Shown here: piece by piece, positions 1-10,789 of the stretch | Numbering within the stretch: position 1 is the first letter of the stretch | Layout: every line of letters begins with the position of its first letter | Assembly (NCBI GenBank): GCA_021234155.1 | Contig: JAJEKV010000672.1 | Coordinates: 1 to 64,000, forward strand | Source of the DNA: Isoetes taiwanensis | Taxonomy: Eukaryota > Streptophyta > Lycopodiopsida > Isoetales > Isoetaceae | Length of the DNA stretch: 64,000 bases | Direction: 5' to 3' | The notes under the pieces: generated by a model | What the model saw: only the letters and a program-made list of their open reading frames with translations | Database searches by the model: none | What the model was told of the DNA's origin: nothing | Position numbers and translations under genes: made by a program

Positions 1-1265
1 TGACTTATGAATGTCCCGCCACTCCCACTCCCACTCTGCCAGCCACCGGGAGGATGGCCCAAACTCCACCCCGCCGTCCCCTGTTCCCAGACTCCCGGCC
101 AGTCCCAAGCAATGACTGAGTCCTCCCAAACCAAAACCCCAGAACTCCCGCAACCCAGGCCTACGCGAGGCTCCTCTGGGATTCCCGACCCTGCCTGTGA
201 CTCGACGGAGTGGTGTTGACTTGTTAGACTCCAATCAAACTCCTAAGCCCCACCCTCCCAAGGCCCTGTGATCACTTAGCCAACCTGGGTTTTACCTGAC
301 CTGCCACTGGACCAACGCCGCACGCTGCCCCGGACCAGTTCCGGCCGTATGACCAATTCGAATTCAGCAAAGGCCCGCCACTCCATCACAACGTGAAATC
401 TAGGATGATGCGGATAATCACATGGAGTGTGCTGAGTGTTTCTTTCGCAAAACTGACCTGTAACTTGTCTCTAGGGTAATTTCGGCTGGTCTGGACGACG
501 CAGGGCCCAGCCTGCCATCTTCTTGCTCCGCCAACGATACATTAATTCCTGCCCCTAAGGTTAAGGCCGGACCCCTGACTCCGGCTGCCTGATGCAAGTT
601 CCCGGACCGATCTGAACCCGGGGCCTCCTGGCGAGGGCCCCTGAATCCAACGGCCGATTAGGAACCGGAGGGTGGTGAGCGCCAGCCCAGCTCGAAACTT
701 TGATCCTCTGGGTCCCGACTCTCCCTCTGTGAGGGATCCCCAAGGTCCCATTCGGCCTGGACTGGGTGCCACCGTTGCTCCCCACCCGCCCACTGCCTCT
801 ACCAACCCCTTTGACCTTAGACCTCCTAAATTTCAAAAATTGGGGCCAGGTCGAATGATTAGATTCCAGTCAAAATCAGAATTTATTTCAGACAATGCAG
901 GGACACCACTATGAATGTCTTGCTGACCCCGACTCCCACTCTGCCTGGGAGGAGGACAGGGCCCAAACTCCGCCTCCGGCCTCCTGTCTGCATTCTCGGC
1001 CAGCCCGGCCAGTCCCAAGTGTAATGTACTTGTTCTCGCCCTCAAACTCTAGAACTCAAACCTGGCTGAAGGTTTACGTGCTTAGAGGCCCTCTGTCGAT
1101 TCGTGGACCTGATTTGAGTAGATCAGGACCAAACCCTGGTCGCTGGGTTCTCGACTCCTCCCAAGGTTCTAATTGACGATTTGGTTCGCCAATGGACCAA
1201 ACGCTCATCGCTGCCCTGGACCAAGTTCTCAGGACTGTAAGACCACCATGTTAACCCAATCAAGA
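1..1265. repeat. C-rich tandem duplication, period about 0.9 kb
   Basis: The stretch beginning near position 7 (ATGAATGTC followed by a run of ACTCCCACTCTGCC) recurs near 911, and both copies continue colinearly through a GGCCCAAACTCC block, a GGCCAGTCCCAAG block and a TGGACCAA block. That is two diverged direct copies offset by about 0.9 kb. The sequence is unusually C-rich on the plus strand and keeps several short frames open on both strands, which is a composition effect. No domain is recognisable. The left edge of the window cuts the first copy, so a longer satellite array may extend outside. Confidence 0.65.
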
Positions 1266-2074
1266 AATGAGTTTTAAATCACCGTACCGTGATGCGACAG
1301 CATTTGGACGCCATCTGCTCACACGACCGCCCAAACCATCTCATCCCTGGTCGCCACGCCTGACACCCCAAAGGCCTGGTCTGCACAACGCCTGAGTTCA
1401 GCCTGAAACCCAGCAATGTCCCCAAGGAAATGCAACGCCACGCCCAACATCCTCTCTGGGTCTTACCTATGCATTTGGGACCTGTTCACCCATAAAATAC
1501 CATTATTATTATCTGTTTGAAAGGTAGGCGGTGATCCACAGCGGAAAGCTAGTGGATAGCATCAAATTAAACAATGATAGTGCTTGGTGGCCTTTGGTTT
1601 AAAGGTTAGAGAAAATCGAAGTAACTAAGATACCATTGAAGACTCTTTGCATGTTTCTAGTCTAGAGGCAATGCTTGAGCCTATGTGGCTTCTTTGAGCC
1701 CATGTTCGGTAGTTCTTTATTCCTCGGGTATAATGTGTACCCAAAGAAAAAGAAAAAGAATTGAATTGAATGGGTTTTATTGCACCACGAAGACCAATAG
1801 ACATAGCCTATGAGGAAGGATTACCTTGCGAGGATGTGCATAATATTTGACATATAGAATTTAATGATCATCTCCTCTAGGTGCTAACTAGAATTCGTCA
1901 TTGTTAACGTGCCAACATTTGTATTAAAAATGCGAGTACATACGTATTTAGGTAGGTGCTCTACGGTGTAGATCTTGCATGAGATTTTGGTGGTCCAACC
2001 TCTTGATGCTTTCGTTTTTCGGTGAGTTTGAATGCCTTGATACGCGGAGGGCTCTTGGGGCGTTATTGACTCCT
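1266..2074. other. intergenic, no gene recognised
   Basis: No coding or RNA feature can be supported here. It contains a C-rich start and then AT-rich sequence with a short A/G run around 1740-1765. It lies on the downstream side of the minus-strand transposase remnant and may hold that transposon's 3' subterminal region, but I could not find a terminus. Confidence 0.4.
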
Positions 2075-2437
2075 CTAGCACAACACCTTGGGATATTGGG
2101 CGTCCCTCGGTGTAGTTTGTATGATAAACCACCATGTTGGGTCTTGTCGTCGGTAAAAAGAAAAAATCTGGTCAAAATTTGGGCGTGAGATTATTGATGG
2201 TCTAAATTTTTGAAGTGGATATGTGTATGTGTGTTTTGTTTCACGGTTATGCGGAAGGACAAAGCGTCTCACTACCGAGTACATCTTGCTAGAGTTGGCC
2301 CCGAAAAAGCCACTTGTTCTATCATACTTTCTTGTAGGCTGCCCCCTTAATTGAAGGTCAAACCAATGGACGCCGAATATGAAGGTCTTAAAATTGCCAC
2401 CAACATCCACCTCCATTATAGTCTTTAACCTCCCCAA
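2075..2437 (-). pseudogene. DUF4216-like C-terminal block of the CACTA transposase
   Basis: A 120-residue minus-strand frame starting at 2437 contains GVHWFDLQLRG, SGFFGANSS, RRFVLPHNRE and WWFIIQTTPRD. The spacing of the W.D...G, F...N.S, FVL...... and W..I..T.PRD elements fits DUF4216, the domain that closes plant CACTA transposase polyproteins. It lies downstream of the DUF4218-like block in the correct orientation. It is the longest unbroken frame of this element. Confidence 0.62.
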
Positions 2438-3054
2438 TCACGGTGGCTTCCACGGCGATTCACGATCAACACTTGATTGAAACTCCCGTGAATGATGCCA
2501 TGACTCCTTGATCCCACAAAGTCTTCTGTGTATGTCGAGAGAACTCACACGATAGTGGGTCCCATACCACCATATCGAGGGTAAGATATATCTTGTCAAA
2601 AGCACCATTAATGTCAATAGATACAATAACATCAAAAGAAAATACGTTCGATTCCCGACATCAACATAATTTGTTGCAACTACCTTTCATGACACCTTGT
2701 CGTATGCCCATTCGTTAGGTACGTAATATACTCCCCTTGTGATATGCATCGGTCAAAGCACAATATACCCATTCTCTTTCCATCTTGTTAAAATGAGGGT
2801 TCATATCCATCGAGTGCAGGGCTACCGTCTATTATGTCGTCTCCATTCATGCCTCTTCTCTTCCATTTCTTCCTTTGCGTTCTCATACTTGGCAATCCAT
2901 TTTGCCATTGGTGCGAATTGTAAAGAAGAAATTGATTAACTATAATGATCATATCGGTGGGAAATGACTTACGCATACCATTGCCTTCGCCACTACCCCA
3001 CAATCTTCTCGTCCCTTCATCACTCCATAAGCGAGGTGCATCACGGATGTCTGG

Positions 3055-3300
3055 TGGAAATATATTACGTCATATAGAAAAGTGACTCTTTACTTGAAAA
3101 GCCATCCCTACGCCATACTACCTTGGGACGTGCTCTTTGACGCACCATATCCTTCAATACCTTCATAAACCTTTCGAAAAACATCCATCGGCATATGCAG
3201 TTTCATGACTCCACTTCCTCAATAAGATGTACCAAAAGATGGGTTTGGTCATCAAAAAGCTTCGTGGAAACTCCTTCTCAACAAACAACATGCCTCGCCA
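3055..3300 (-). pseudogene. DUF4218-like block of the CACTA transposase
   Basis: Minus-strand translation yields HLLVHLIEEVE, then CRWMFFERFMKVLKDMVRQ and RARPK. This matches the DUF4218 pattern (H..YE.E..G....RWMYPFER.M..LK..VRN.ARPE) found in the C-terminal half of plant TNP2-type CACTA transposases. Frame changes occur between the first and second parts. A further minus-strand piece at about 2870-2920 (MAKWIAKYENAKEE) resembles the segment that usually follows. Confidence 0.72.
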
Positions 3301-4284
3301 TTTTTTCACTTTCATCTCTTCAATTTAGGTCTTTCGGTATAGTTTTTACACATCCACCTATGAGGTCCAAAACAAAAAACTTAGCCACAAATAAAATAGG
3401 CGGGGACCACTAAATCAACATGGGTAACAACCTTATGACCTTTGATAGGGCACTTATTGCCTCAATGGTCCCTTGTCTAAAACTCCTAAAGGTGGGGGGC
3501 ATGAAGAGCGCATGATCAAACACCAAATATAAGTTATGGGTTACATTTTATAGTAGTGCATATATATGTGGACTTCAATTGCTTACATCTGAGAACTTAT
3601 GCCGGTCATGGGACTTTAAACGGTCGACTCCCCACTACTTGTGAATCGCGGTTACGCCAATGATTGCATGTAACCGGTTGGTGTTCTAAGGAACCCTTAA
3701 ATCATCATAAATAGCTCGATGGTGGACCTAGCAATAACCCATTTTTGGGAGGAAGTGGTTGCCCTTCACCCGGATCCATACCTCTTTCTTTGTATTACTT
3801 ACCTTAAGGTCCATCACGGCATTTGTTGTGTCTTTTTGACCAAATACATGCTTCCATAAAAGAGTTTCCCCCGTTCTTGAAGATATGCGCCGGTCTAAAA
3901 GGTGTTGAATCAATAAGTGGGTCCAATATGGTAGTCTATAAAAAGCGGACTTCCCTTTTCATATTGGCGATAAAGACTTCCTCCTCAGCGGCTTCCCACG
4001 CCACCTTTATATAATTCCTCATCCTCCTTTGTCTGGGTCGGCTATGACCTCCCTCATTTGCAGTGCCCCCCCGGATTTCCCCTTGCGGATTTTCCCCTCT
4101 TCCTTCTTATCCCAAGCGCTCACCCCATTCTCGTATGGTAGTGCAGCTTGGTGGTTACGTATAGTCTCTGATTGCCTTTGAATTGTCTGCCCCTTTACGA
4201 AGGGTGCCGTGGCGGCAAATACTTCCTAAAACCCTAGGTATACTACTTTCTTCGGATGCTTAGGTAGCGGTGCTGCAACTTTTC

Positions 4285-4411
4285 CCCACATATCATGCTG
4301 GGAAGTGCGATGTCTTAAACCGAACACTTTCGGCAAACCCGGGAAAGTCATGCATAGTCCACAATAGTATACCTCTAAGATTAAAAAGCGTCATTTTATG
4401 GGCGCCGTAGG
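4285..4411 (-). pseudogene. TNP2 transposase remnant, catalytic-region block
   Basis: The minus strand encodes an uninterrupted piece reading MTLFNLRGILLWTMHDFPGF and continuing FAESVRFKTS. This is the signature block of the Transposase_21 (TNP2) family, whose intact relatives read LF.LRA.LLWT..DFPA. The next minus-strand stretch (about 4200-4280) contains KHPKKVVYLGF, where family members have the LP..HP.R....F segment. Frames then break. It is the best single piece of evidence for the CACTA assignment. Confidence 0.78.
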
Positions 4412-4929
4412 CACGAATACATGTTCCACAAAGGGGTAACTCATCCACAATTATTCTTAGGTACACATCTAAATTACTTGGTTTTTCTTCCGATTATCAA
4501 TAAAGTCATCATAATGTGCCCACTCTTCATCAACAACCATGGGGGTATGTTGTAGTTCACTATCATCAGCGGCCATGTAGACCATGCGATCGATTGTGTA
4601 CCATATGGGTTTCGCCATCGTTGGCGGGGCCCAAAGCGCCGTTCGTGGTTCTTTTTCCAAAAAAGTCGGGCCATGTCGCATCGACATGCTTCAAAACTGC
4701 TTTGTAATTTCGGGACTTCGCATCACATCATCACTAGATGCATGTGTGGCCGTGAAGATCCATTAGGCTAGCCAATGTCTTGCAGCGGAACATCAACTTT
4801 AACCTATAGAATAAATTATAGGCAACATATAAAATCAAAGAAAATAAGTGAATTTACAACTATTTGTAAGAAGTGGTGATGCATATACCTTGGGATTATT
4901 GGAAAGTGTCGAATAACCGAGGTGCCGTT

Positions 4930-5110
4930 TTTCCCTTTAGGTCATTCACGTATCTCGGTTCATTACATCTGAGACAATGAGTGGACTTCTCATGCTTTCG
5001 GCGGGGGATAGAAGATCATACAATCATTTGGACATGCATGTATGACTTTATAACCAAAGGCCGGTAAGCTTGAATCATTTTCTTAACTTAGAGATGCATC
5101 CGGTAGGCAT
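4930..5110 (-). pseudogene. TNP2 transposase remnant, N-terminal cysteine-containing block
   Basis: Minus-strand translation with frame changes gives a segment resembling the CPNDC...CxxC portion typical of plant TNP2 transposases: a YMHVQ-like piece, then HCLRCNEPRYVND in one frame. An acidic low-complexity stretch lies just upstream on the minus strand (about 5340-5560), as in many TNP2 N-termini. At least one stop interrupts the segment. Identification rests on the order of motifs together with the catalytic-region block downstream. Confidence 0.6.
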
Positions 5111-5796
5111 ATTGTTCTTCTCGGAAGGATCTTCACCGTGCAATAACTTCATCTAAGAGTGGTAAGATAAAAGATGGAGATGGTGGTAAGATAGAAAGAC
5201 TTGATAAGTATGTCACCTCAATAGAAGAGAGACACTTGCATTGCTCCTTGAACTTGGTTTGGAGATTGAATTAGCGAAGCTTGTGGACAAGCGAGGTTCG
5301 AGCCTTGAGGAAATAAGCTGCGTTTACGCCCGATAACAATAGGGTCATCGTCAAGTCGACCAATCCTCGAAGGGTATCCCACATCTTCTACCATATCCTC
5401 TCCACCACCATCCTCGACATCATCTAAATCAATATCGGGTAATTCTTGAAGGCGTGCAACATATCGAGCATCGGCTCGTCACGAAAAGACCGTTCTCGGG
5501 TTCGTCAATAGTTTCATCCTCTTCATATTGATTGATCGTATGCAATATCTTCATATTGAGTGCGCTACGGCTTGAAAATTCACGGCGATAGGTTTCCCTT
5601 TGCTTAACAGAACTAATGGATCGGGATGGAACCGCTCGAATGAGTTCATTAAATAGGAGTGCGTATTAACCATCATGTCAAATAATGTAATAAAGTATAA
5701 AATACATACAACCATTTGTATAGACTCACGAATGACAAAAACATATTAAAAAAAAAAAAAAAACCTCTTTATTCCTTTTTTTTTAGTACAACAATA

Positions 5797-6060
5797 CTAT
5801 TGTTCCATCTCAAATGGGAGAGGTCTATCATAGCGATAGTTGATGAATAACTCATCTCCAATGTTTATGCTTTTAATAGCACACACCATGATATATGCGC
5901 TTTTACGGATCTTGTAAAAAAATCTTCCTCCCCCTCCTTGACACTCTAAAAATTCACAATTGCATGGCTCACGGTTTGTCAATAGAGCTGTTGATGAACC
6001 ACGCAATATTGCCATGAACCCACGGTGGAACCATCAATAAACTTCAACTCCTCATCACAT
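5797..6060 (-). pseudogene. SET-domain-like fragment
   Basis: The minus-strand frame starting at 6015 has SSTALLTNREPCNCEFLE followed after about 20 residues by AIKSINIGDELFINYRYD. This resembles the C-terminal half of a SET methyltransferase fold (NHS..PNCEF, then the AI..I..GEELT.DY core). Just upstream on the minus strand another frame gives IDGSTVGS, matching the DG...GN..RF segment, so a frameshift is likely near 6015. The N-terminal half of the fold is not recognisable. It lies upstream of the TNP2 remnant on the same strand and could be a separate host fragment or transposon cargo. The last key tyrosine is present, but the fragment is too short to be active. Confidence 0.5.
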
Positions 6061-6926
6061 GCCCCCGATTATCGTAGCGACATTGGAATTCATTCCATAA
6101 ATCCTCATCGTAAAGCATATTTAGTCAAAGTTTGCCAAGTTTTCCAATCGTTATTTTCGGGACTGCATATGGCATTAATGGAATGTGGGTATCTCGCTCC
6201 ACTTCTGCTCTGGCGTGCGGGAGATAAGAATCGAATCCGATACACGGACAAATGCGGCTCAGCATAATGATGTATCTTCTTTCCCAATAAGCAAATTCTT
6301 GATCCATAGGGATAGGTAAGTCTACCCTGGCCACAAGCCAAATGTCTTTGCGATTGCCCTAACAAAGTCGGACTAATCTTTTGCAATTCTTGAGGGAATT
6401 TCGCTTTCGGGCGGTGAGGCCAAAGCGTTCTTGGGAAATGTCGACACATGCAATATTCTCATGATTGTAGCCCTTGGGTGTTCTTTCCGCAGGGGAACAC
6501 TTTCGGCGTTAATGACACCCATCCATATTATTGATGAATCAGTTCTTGCTTGGTTTCATATGCCTCTATGGACAACATTAAACCAAAATCCACATCTAGT
6601 TTGGAGAGACATCGACATCATCTACCTACATATTTAGATATCATAAACATCTTGAATATATACTTAAAAGGGGGAGATACTCTAAAAAAAAAAACAAATA
6701 ATAATTGTATACCAACGATATCCATGGCGGCATCGGTCGGTGGGTTGTTCAAATGTACCAAATCTTATCGGATGGTCTTCAACAACCCGTTCTAAGTCGT
6801 CTCTTGACCCCATACATCTTTTACAATGCCAAACTATTTTGTCCCTCGCCATTTACAAAGGTAAGTACTATATCTTGCACAATAGTTTGAGCGGTACGTG
6901 ATAGATACAATATATGGTAGTATAAA
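6061..6926. other. unassigned sequence upstream of the SET-like fragment
   Basis: The minus strand between 6105 and 6449 is open for 114 codons and overlaps a second open frame of 69 codons. Neither translation matches a family I recognise, though the position suggests a 5' extension of the SET-like fragment. The remaining sequence to 6926 is AT-rich without a supported gene. Confidence 0.35.
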
Positions 6927-6960
6927 CCTAAACCCTAAACCCTAAACCCTAAATCCTAAA
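6927..6960. repeat. interstitial plant telomere-like repeat
   Basis: About four and a half units of CCCTAAA, the first and last imperfect (CCTAAA and TCCTAAA), lie in a row. This is the complement of the TTTAGGG telomere unit of most land plants. The run is too short to be a functional telomere and lies next to an unrelated 115-bp repeat. It supports a plant origin for the window. Confidence 0.85.
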
Positions 6961-6977
6961 TGGACGAGAATTGGGCA

Positions 6978-7245
6978 GGACACGTAGTCCTCTCCACTCA
7001 AAGGTGGCCCAGGCCATGCCCTTTCAGGAGTCTGACCCTTATATAAGTTTCAATTTCAATAAAAGATCTTTTGGGGCAGCGCTGGCCCGATACATAGAGT
7101 CCCCTCCACTCAAGGTGAAATTCGACATATGACCTTGACTCTGGCGACACCTCAATTTTGTAATCTACATTGTACTTAGTAGGTATGAAGGTGAGTTTGG
7201 GCTGGCACACACAGTCCTCTCCACTCAAGGTGGAAGGCCAGGTAA
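6978..7245. repeat. three-copy tandem repeat, period about 115 bp
   Basis: The words AGTCCTCTCCACTCAAGG, AGTCCCCTCCACTCAAGG and AGTCCTCTCCACTCAAGG occur near 6986, 7099 and 7211. Each is followed by a GGTGG or GGTGA block, with diverged sequence between. No coding function is apparent, although a 76-codon minus-strand frame spans it. Confidence 0.7.
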
Positions 7246-7569
7246 TCCTTGACCAAAAACACTGCGTTTTTTTACTACTTTCATGATTACCGTCCTCTCC
7301 TAGTTTATATATGTCTAGGCTACTAAATACAGAATCAGTAACTTACATGTGGCGGTTCATATCCGACCTCCACGGTGGTAAGGCGGCATCAATCACGTCT
7401 CCGGCCATCTCAAGCGTCGATCATGCGGAATGACCATGGCGATCCATGTAGAGGCGGCGACAAGTATAAGATATGGTTAAAAAGAAGAACACCAAAGCTT
7501 GGTACGGAAGAGGGGCGAAAAGAAATAACAATGGCCAGAAAAAGTTGTTTATATAGAAATCTTTAGCGT

Positions 7570-7850
7570 CGCATGCGGCGTGGCGTCGCCGGCGGCGTAA
7601 TGTCAATAGTCACATGCGGGTCACCTACGACTTGGCGATTACACGGCAAAATGCGTGCTGGGCGTGTCGTGCGTTACGTGAACGCGTCGCATCGGCGTAT
7701 AGTCAACGGTCAAAATCCGGGTCACATGCGACTGGCGTTATGCGTGGCAAATGCGTCTTGGCGTGTCTTATGTTACGTAATGTCACATGGCGTGCATGCG
7801 GCGTCGACATTGTCGTGACATTTGTCGTGACATTTATCGGTTATAGAAAT
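7570..7850. repeat. CG-rich simple-word repeat tract
   Basis: The stretch is a loose repetition of words such as GGCGT, GTCGCAT, GTCACATGCG and TGTCGTGACATTT. It differs sharply in CG content from its AT-rich surroundings. It resembles the tract at 11.44-11.95 kb and may be the same family. Overlapping open frames here are composition effects. Confidence 0.55.
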
Positions 7851-8990
7851 TTTTATACCTATCTTTGTTACGAGCAACCTAAAATCGAGCAAGTTTTGTG
7901 TAACAACCTAAAATCTGCATACCTCAAAACACTTGAACATAAGCTTGATTAGGCATCCATGAAGGAGCAAATTCGTGGTGGTCGACATTTCTTGGTGACA
8001 TTTTGTCGTGTGATGCCGGCCAGTGGGCGATGGCATTTTAGGCAAAATTTTGATCGGGCAGCTTTGACACATGGGACATTAATGCCTTGGATTTGCAAGG
8101 AGTCGTCGGAAGCAGTTCTCCACTATCTTTGGACACAAGTTCCTCATTGATTGCATTTTGTTGCTTCTCCAAAGATGTTGGGTGAGGATATGGGAGTCCC
8201 ACTTTTGACTACCCAATATTTCGTTGTAGAAATTCTGGGGGTAAATCCATATGTCATTTCTAATTCCTTCTTTTCTCTTTTCTGGATCAACGAGGAAGCT
8301 AAATTATGAGCTCAAAAATTACGGATCAACCATCTCAACTCCATGTCCATCACTAAATTCATCTGCTTTTTTTCAAAATACCCATAGCACAAATAGGCCT
8401 ATACAAATTAAAACAAGCAATATTATTGTCATATCCTTATTCATCGTGGCATTCATCTTCTTGATATCCATCGATCATATTCATCTTCTTCATATTTTTA
8501 TCTTCAAATTCCATTTTTGAAAAGCCGATTTAATCTATATCATATCATATATCCAGGTTTTTGTATTCTACATCGTGGCTTATATACATAAAGTGGTGCC
8601 TCAAAAATTTGGATCAACCATAAGCTAAATTCCCGAGCTCAAAAATTGCGGATCAACCGGGAGCTAATCCGGGCTCAAAACTACCATATTATAGTTATAT
8701 CAAAGATAGAATTTAAGTTGCTTCAATACCAAATATCGACTCCAATTGAAGACTTTACGCGAAATTTGCATCCTACATCAACAACTGTAATTTCACACCG
8801 TGAAGGATCCCTTACGCCGGTGATGTAAAATCACCTTGGATATCTCTCTCAAGCGAAACCACATCATTCACACGCAAATTCTTTGCCTTGACAAAATGCT
8901 CCGGCCTTTTGCGAAGACATAACTGCGAACTATCCCAATAACGGTATCTAAATTTCCACATGCATTGATTTTCATCTATATGAGAAGCAT
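7851..8990. other. AT-rich stretch, no gene recognised
   Basis: No coding feature is supported. The block AGCTCAAAAATTACGGATCA near 8310 recurs in variant form near 8595 and 8640, giving a short dispersed direct repeat of about 40 bp in three diverged copies. A run of plus-strand hydrophobic codons at 8400-8520 is not convincing as a gene. Confidence 0.4.
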
Positions 8991-8994
8991 CTTA

Positions 8995-9300
8995 CCTTTT
9001 TTCTCCACTGAATTCCATCGCCAAAGGCAAAATGTTGCCTGCGTTGATTTTTGGAATGGAGAGCTGAAACAAAAAATCCAGCAGAATCGGTTATCAAATC
9101 AAGCCCGCCCACTTGGTTGCCACAAACCGCGAAATGAAATGCGGTCTCAAGGACTTTCTTATCTAACAAATCTACACTATCTTGAGAGCCAACTGATCCA
9201 CCACGAAATATCGGTGGAGTGTCTGGCATAATATCCTCTAATTTGAACTTTTGTGCGCATGGCTCCCGATATCAAAGCGTGAATCAAGCTCTCTAAAAGA
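8995..9300 (-). pseudogene. candidate exon of an unrecognised gene, minus strand
   Basis: The minus strand reads FDIGSHAHKSSN, then after a stop a frame beginning MPDTPPIFRGGSVGSQDSVD and ending QWRKK, followed immediately by GTAAGA, which would make a good splice donor. The translation has gene-like composition over about 85 codons. I do not recognise the family. The stop just upstream argues that it is broken, unless a splice acceptor removes it. It faces away from the SNF2 remnant. Confidence 0.35.
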
Positions 9301-9640
9301 TGGACAGCGCATCATTTCTATACTCCTTGCCAACCCCATCGGAAAACTTCGAATATCTTCGTCCTGCTTGGAGATTATTTGCGGGGTGAGAAGATAAGAA
9401 TGCGTTATGCATGACTACAAATTTGAGACTCATTTGTTACCGCAGTCCCATATTAGCCATTACATAGCCGGACTGATAAATTGGATTTAGAATATTAGAA
9501 TACAATTGCGGGGAGATGAAGAAGCAAATCTAGACAATGACCGATAACAATAGAACTTACGAAGCACCGGGTATGACTAGATATATTATTATTTCATATT
9601 TTATATTTGCAATTGACATGGTTGGGATGTAATATAAGCG
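9301..9640. other. spacer, no gene recognised
   Basis: AT-rich sequence between the minus-strand candidate exon and the plus-strand SNF2 remnant. No promoter or RNA feature could be supported. Confidence 0.4.
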
Positions 9641-9641
9641 T

Positions 9642-10130
9642 GTGCCCTTGCTTGGATGGAGAAATCTGAACTCGAGGGCGGATTGTCGGGGAACTCATAT
9701 GTTTATAATTATCAAATTATGGGGATTTGGAAAGACAATCTCTGCAATTGCTTTGATTTTGAAGGCTAGACCGCCAAAGCGTCAAAGATACAATGTAGAA
9801 GAATGCGGGGAGCACCTTGATTGTTTGCCCTAAATCGCTTTTTAAACAATGGGAACATGAATTGAAGGAAAAAGTAGCACCATCTGTCAAGCTATCACAT
9901 TATTACATATACCATGAAGATCGAGGAGAAGAATAAATTGTGTTGAACTTTGTAAGCGACATTGTGCTTACTACATATGGAACCATTTGTTACAAAGGAA
10001 AAAAGCAGCCCCGGGAAAGCCATCGAAGAGGGATGAAAAAGCAGCCCCAGGGCTAAAGGGCACCTTGTCGAACATTAGGTGGTTTAGAATTAATGCGGAT
10101 GAAGCTCAATCCATTAGAAAAAGCTCACAC
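9642..10130 (+). pseudogene. SNF2-family (RAD5/RAD16-like) helicase remnant
   Basis: Three consecutive plus-strand pieces in shifted frames match the first half of an SNF2 ATPase. Motif I is at 9723-9737 (GFGKT, family GLGKT) and continues ISAIALILKARP. Motif Ia, from 9811, reads TLIVCPKSLFKQWEHELKEK. A VLTTYGTI segment follows at about 9960-9990. Motif II is DEAQ at 10098-10109, within RWFRINADEAQSIR. The DEAQ-SIR combination is typical of the RAD5/RAD16/SMARCA3 subgroup, which acts as a DNA-dependent ATPase in repair or chromatin work. Frameshifts, a stop after DRGEE and the lack of the second RecA lobe show that it is dead. The phenylalanine in motif I is also atypical. Confidence 0.8.
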
Positions 10131-10243
10131 TAAAAGTTCGTATTATTTAACTGGCTGGGGCTTAAAGGGCACAATGAAGATGGTGCCTTTATATTGGGTT
10201 TATCGACCTTCTACGACACATATGTCACATATGTCACATATCT

Positions 10244-10266
10244 GAAAGTTCTAGAATGTTCTAGAA
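10244..10266. promoter_or_regulatory. heat-shock-element-like array, five alternating modules
   Basis: GAA at 10244, TTC at 10249, GAA at 10254, TTC at 10259 and GAA at 10264 alternate at exact 5-bp spacing, the arrangement bound by heat-shock factor trimers. The sequence is known to be functional in that arrangement in other genes; no driven gene is evident here. TTCTAGAA words also occur by repetition in plant retroelement ends, so this may be a relic rather than a working promoter. Confidence 0.4.
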
Positions 10267-10320
10267 AGTTTTAAAAGTTTTAAAATATAAAGAGAATCTT
10301 GGGTGAGCCTAAAGGAATCC

Positions 10321-10365
10321 TTCTAGAAAATTCGAATGTTGTAGAAAGTTCTAGAATGAATGTTC
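10321..10365. promoter_or_regulatory. second heat-shock-element-like cluster
   Basis: TTC-2-GAA-2-TTC begins at 10321, and a GAA-2-TTC-2-GAA trio sits at 10344-10356, followed by TTCGAGAG. It lies about 55 bp beyond the first cluster. The same caveat applies: it may simply be duplicated sequence built on the TTCTAGAA word. Confidence 0.35.
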
Positions 10366-10789
10366 GAGAGAATACACTTATTTTTCTTCCCAAAGCATTT
10401 TTGCTAGATGACCAATTAAAATATTTTAGTTCAACCAACTCCACAATTCTCTTGATTTTTAGATGAACAAACTTGTCCAAGAAGGCAACAACCTCCACAA
10501 CCTCGAATGGCCATAATGAAGAAATTAAAAAAACCCGGTTAAGAGATTTCGAGAAAAAAGCATGATTTTTGGGCTGGCATGTATGTTGTATTTGTCGGAT
10601 CATACAATCGATGCGGCTGACAACCCATAAAAATCTTGGCTCAAAGCGGAACAAGTTCATGAGTCATGAAGCGAAAACAATCGAGCATGGCGTTAAAAGC
10701 GCACCAAAGGACCCGGCAATAACCGGCAAGCTCAGCAGCCTTGTGATCCCTAAGCTCGGTGAAGCCCATTTTTCCTTTGCACCATGACA
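10366..10789. other. no gene recognised
   Basis: A 126-codon minus-strand frame (10280-10660) runs across this stretch and over the TTCTAGAA repeats. Its translation is hydrophobic, matches nothing I know and is probably fortuitous. No other signal was found. Confidence 0.4.

Larger units (their letters stand above)
2075..5130 (-). mobile_element. decayed CACTA (En/Spm, TNP2-type) transposon, minus strand
   Basis: Reading the minus strand from about 5.13 kb down to 2.08 kb gives, in the expected order, the pieces of a plant TNP2-type CACTA transposase: a cysteine-containing N-terminal segment, the LF-x-LRG...LLWTMHDFPGF block of the catalytic region, a DUF4218-like block and a DUF4216-like block. 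All are interrupted by stops and frame changes, so the element is dead. These proteins cut and move elements with CACTA termini. No CACTA termini or target duplication could be identified around it, so the limits given are those of recognisable coding homology only. Confidence 0.78.

Noticed and set aside
5743-5762. Poly(A) run as a retroposon tail
   Set aside because: No recognisable retroposon body or target duplication flanks it.
10280-10660. 126-codon minus-strand frame
   Set aside because: It overlaps the TTCTAGAA repeats, shows no motif and has no upstream signals. Likely fortuitous.
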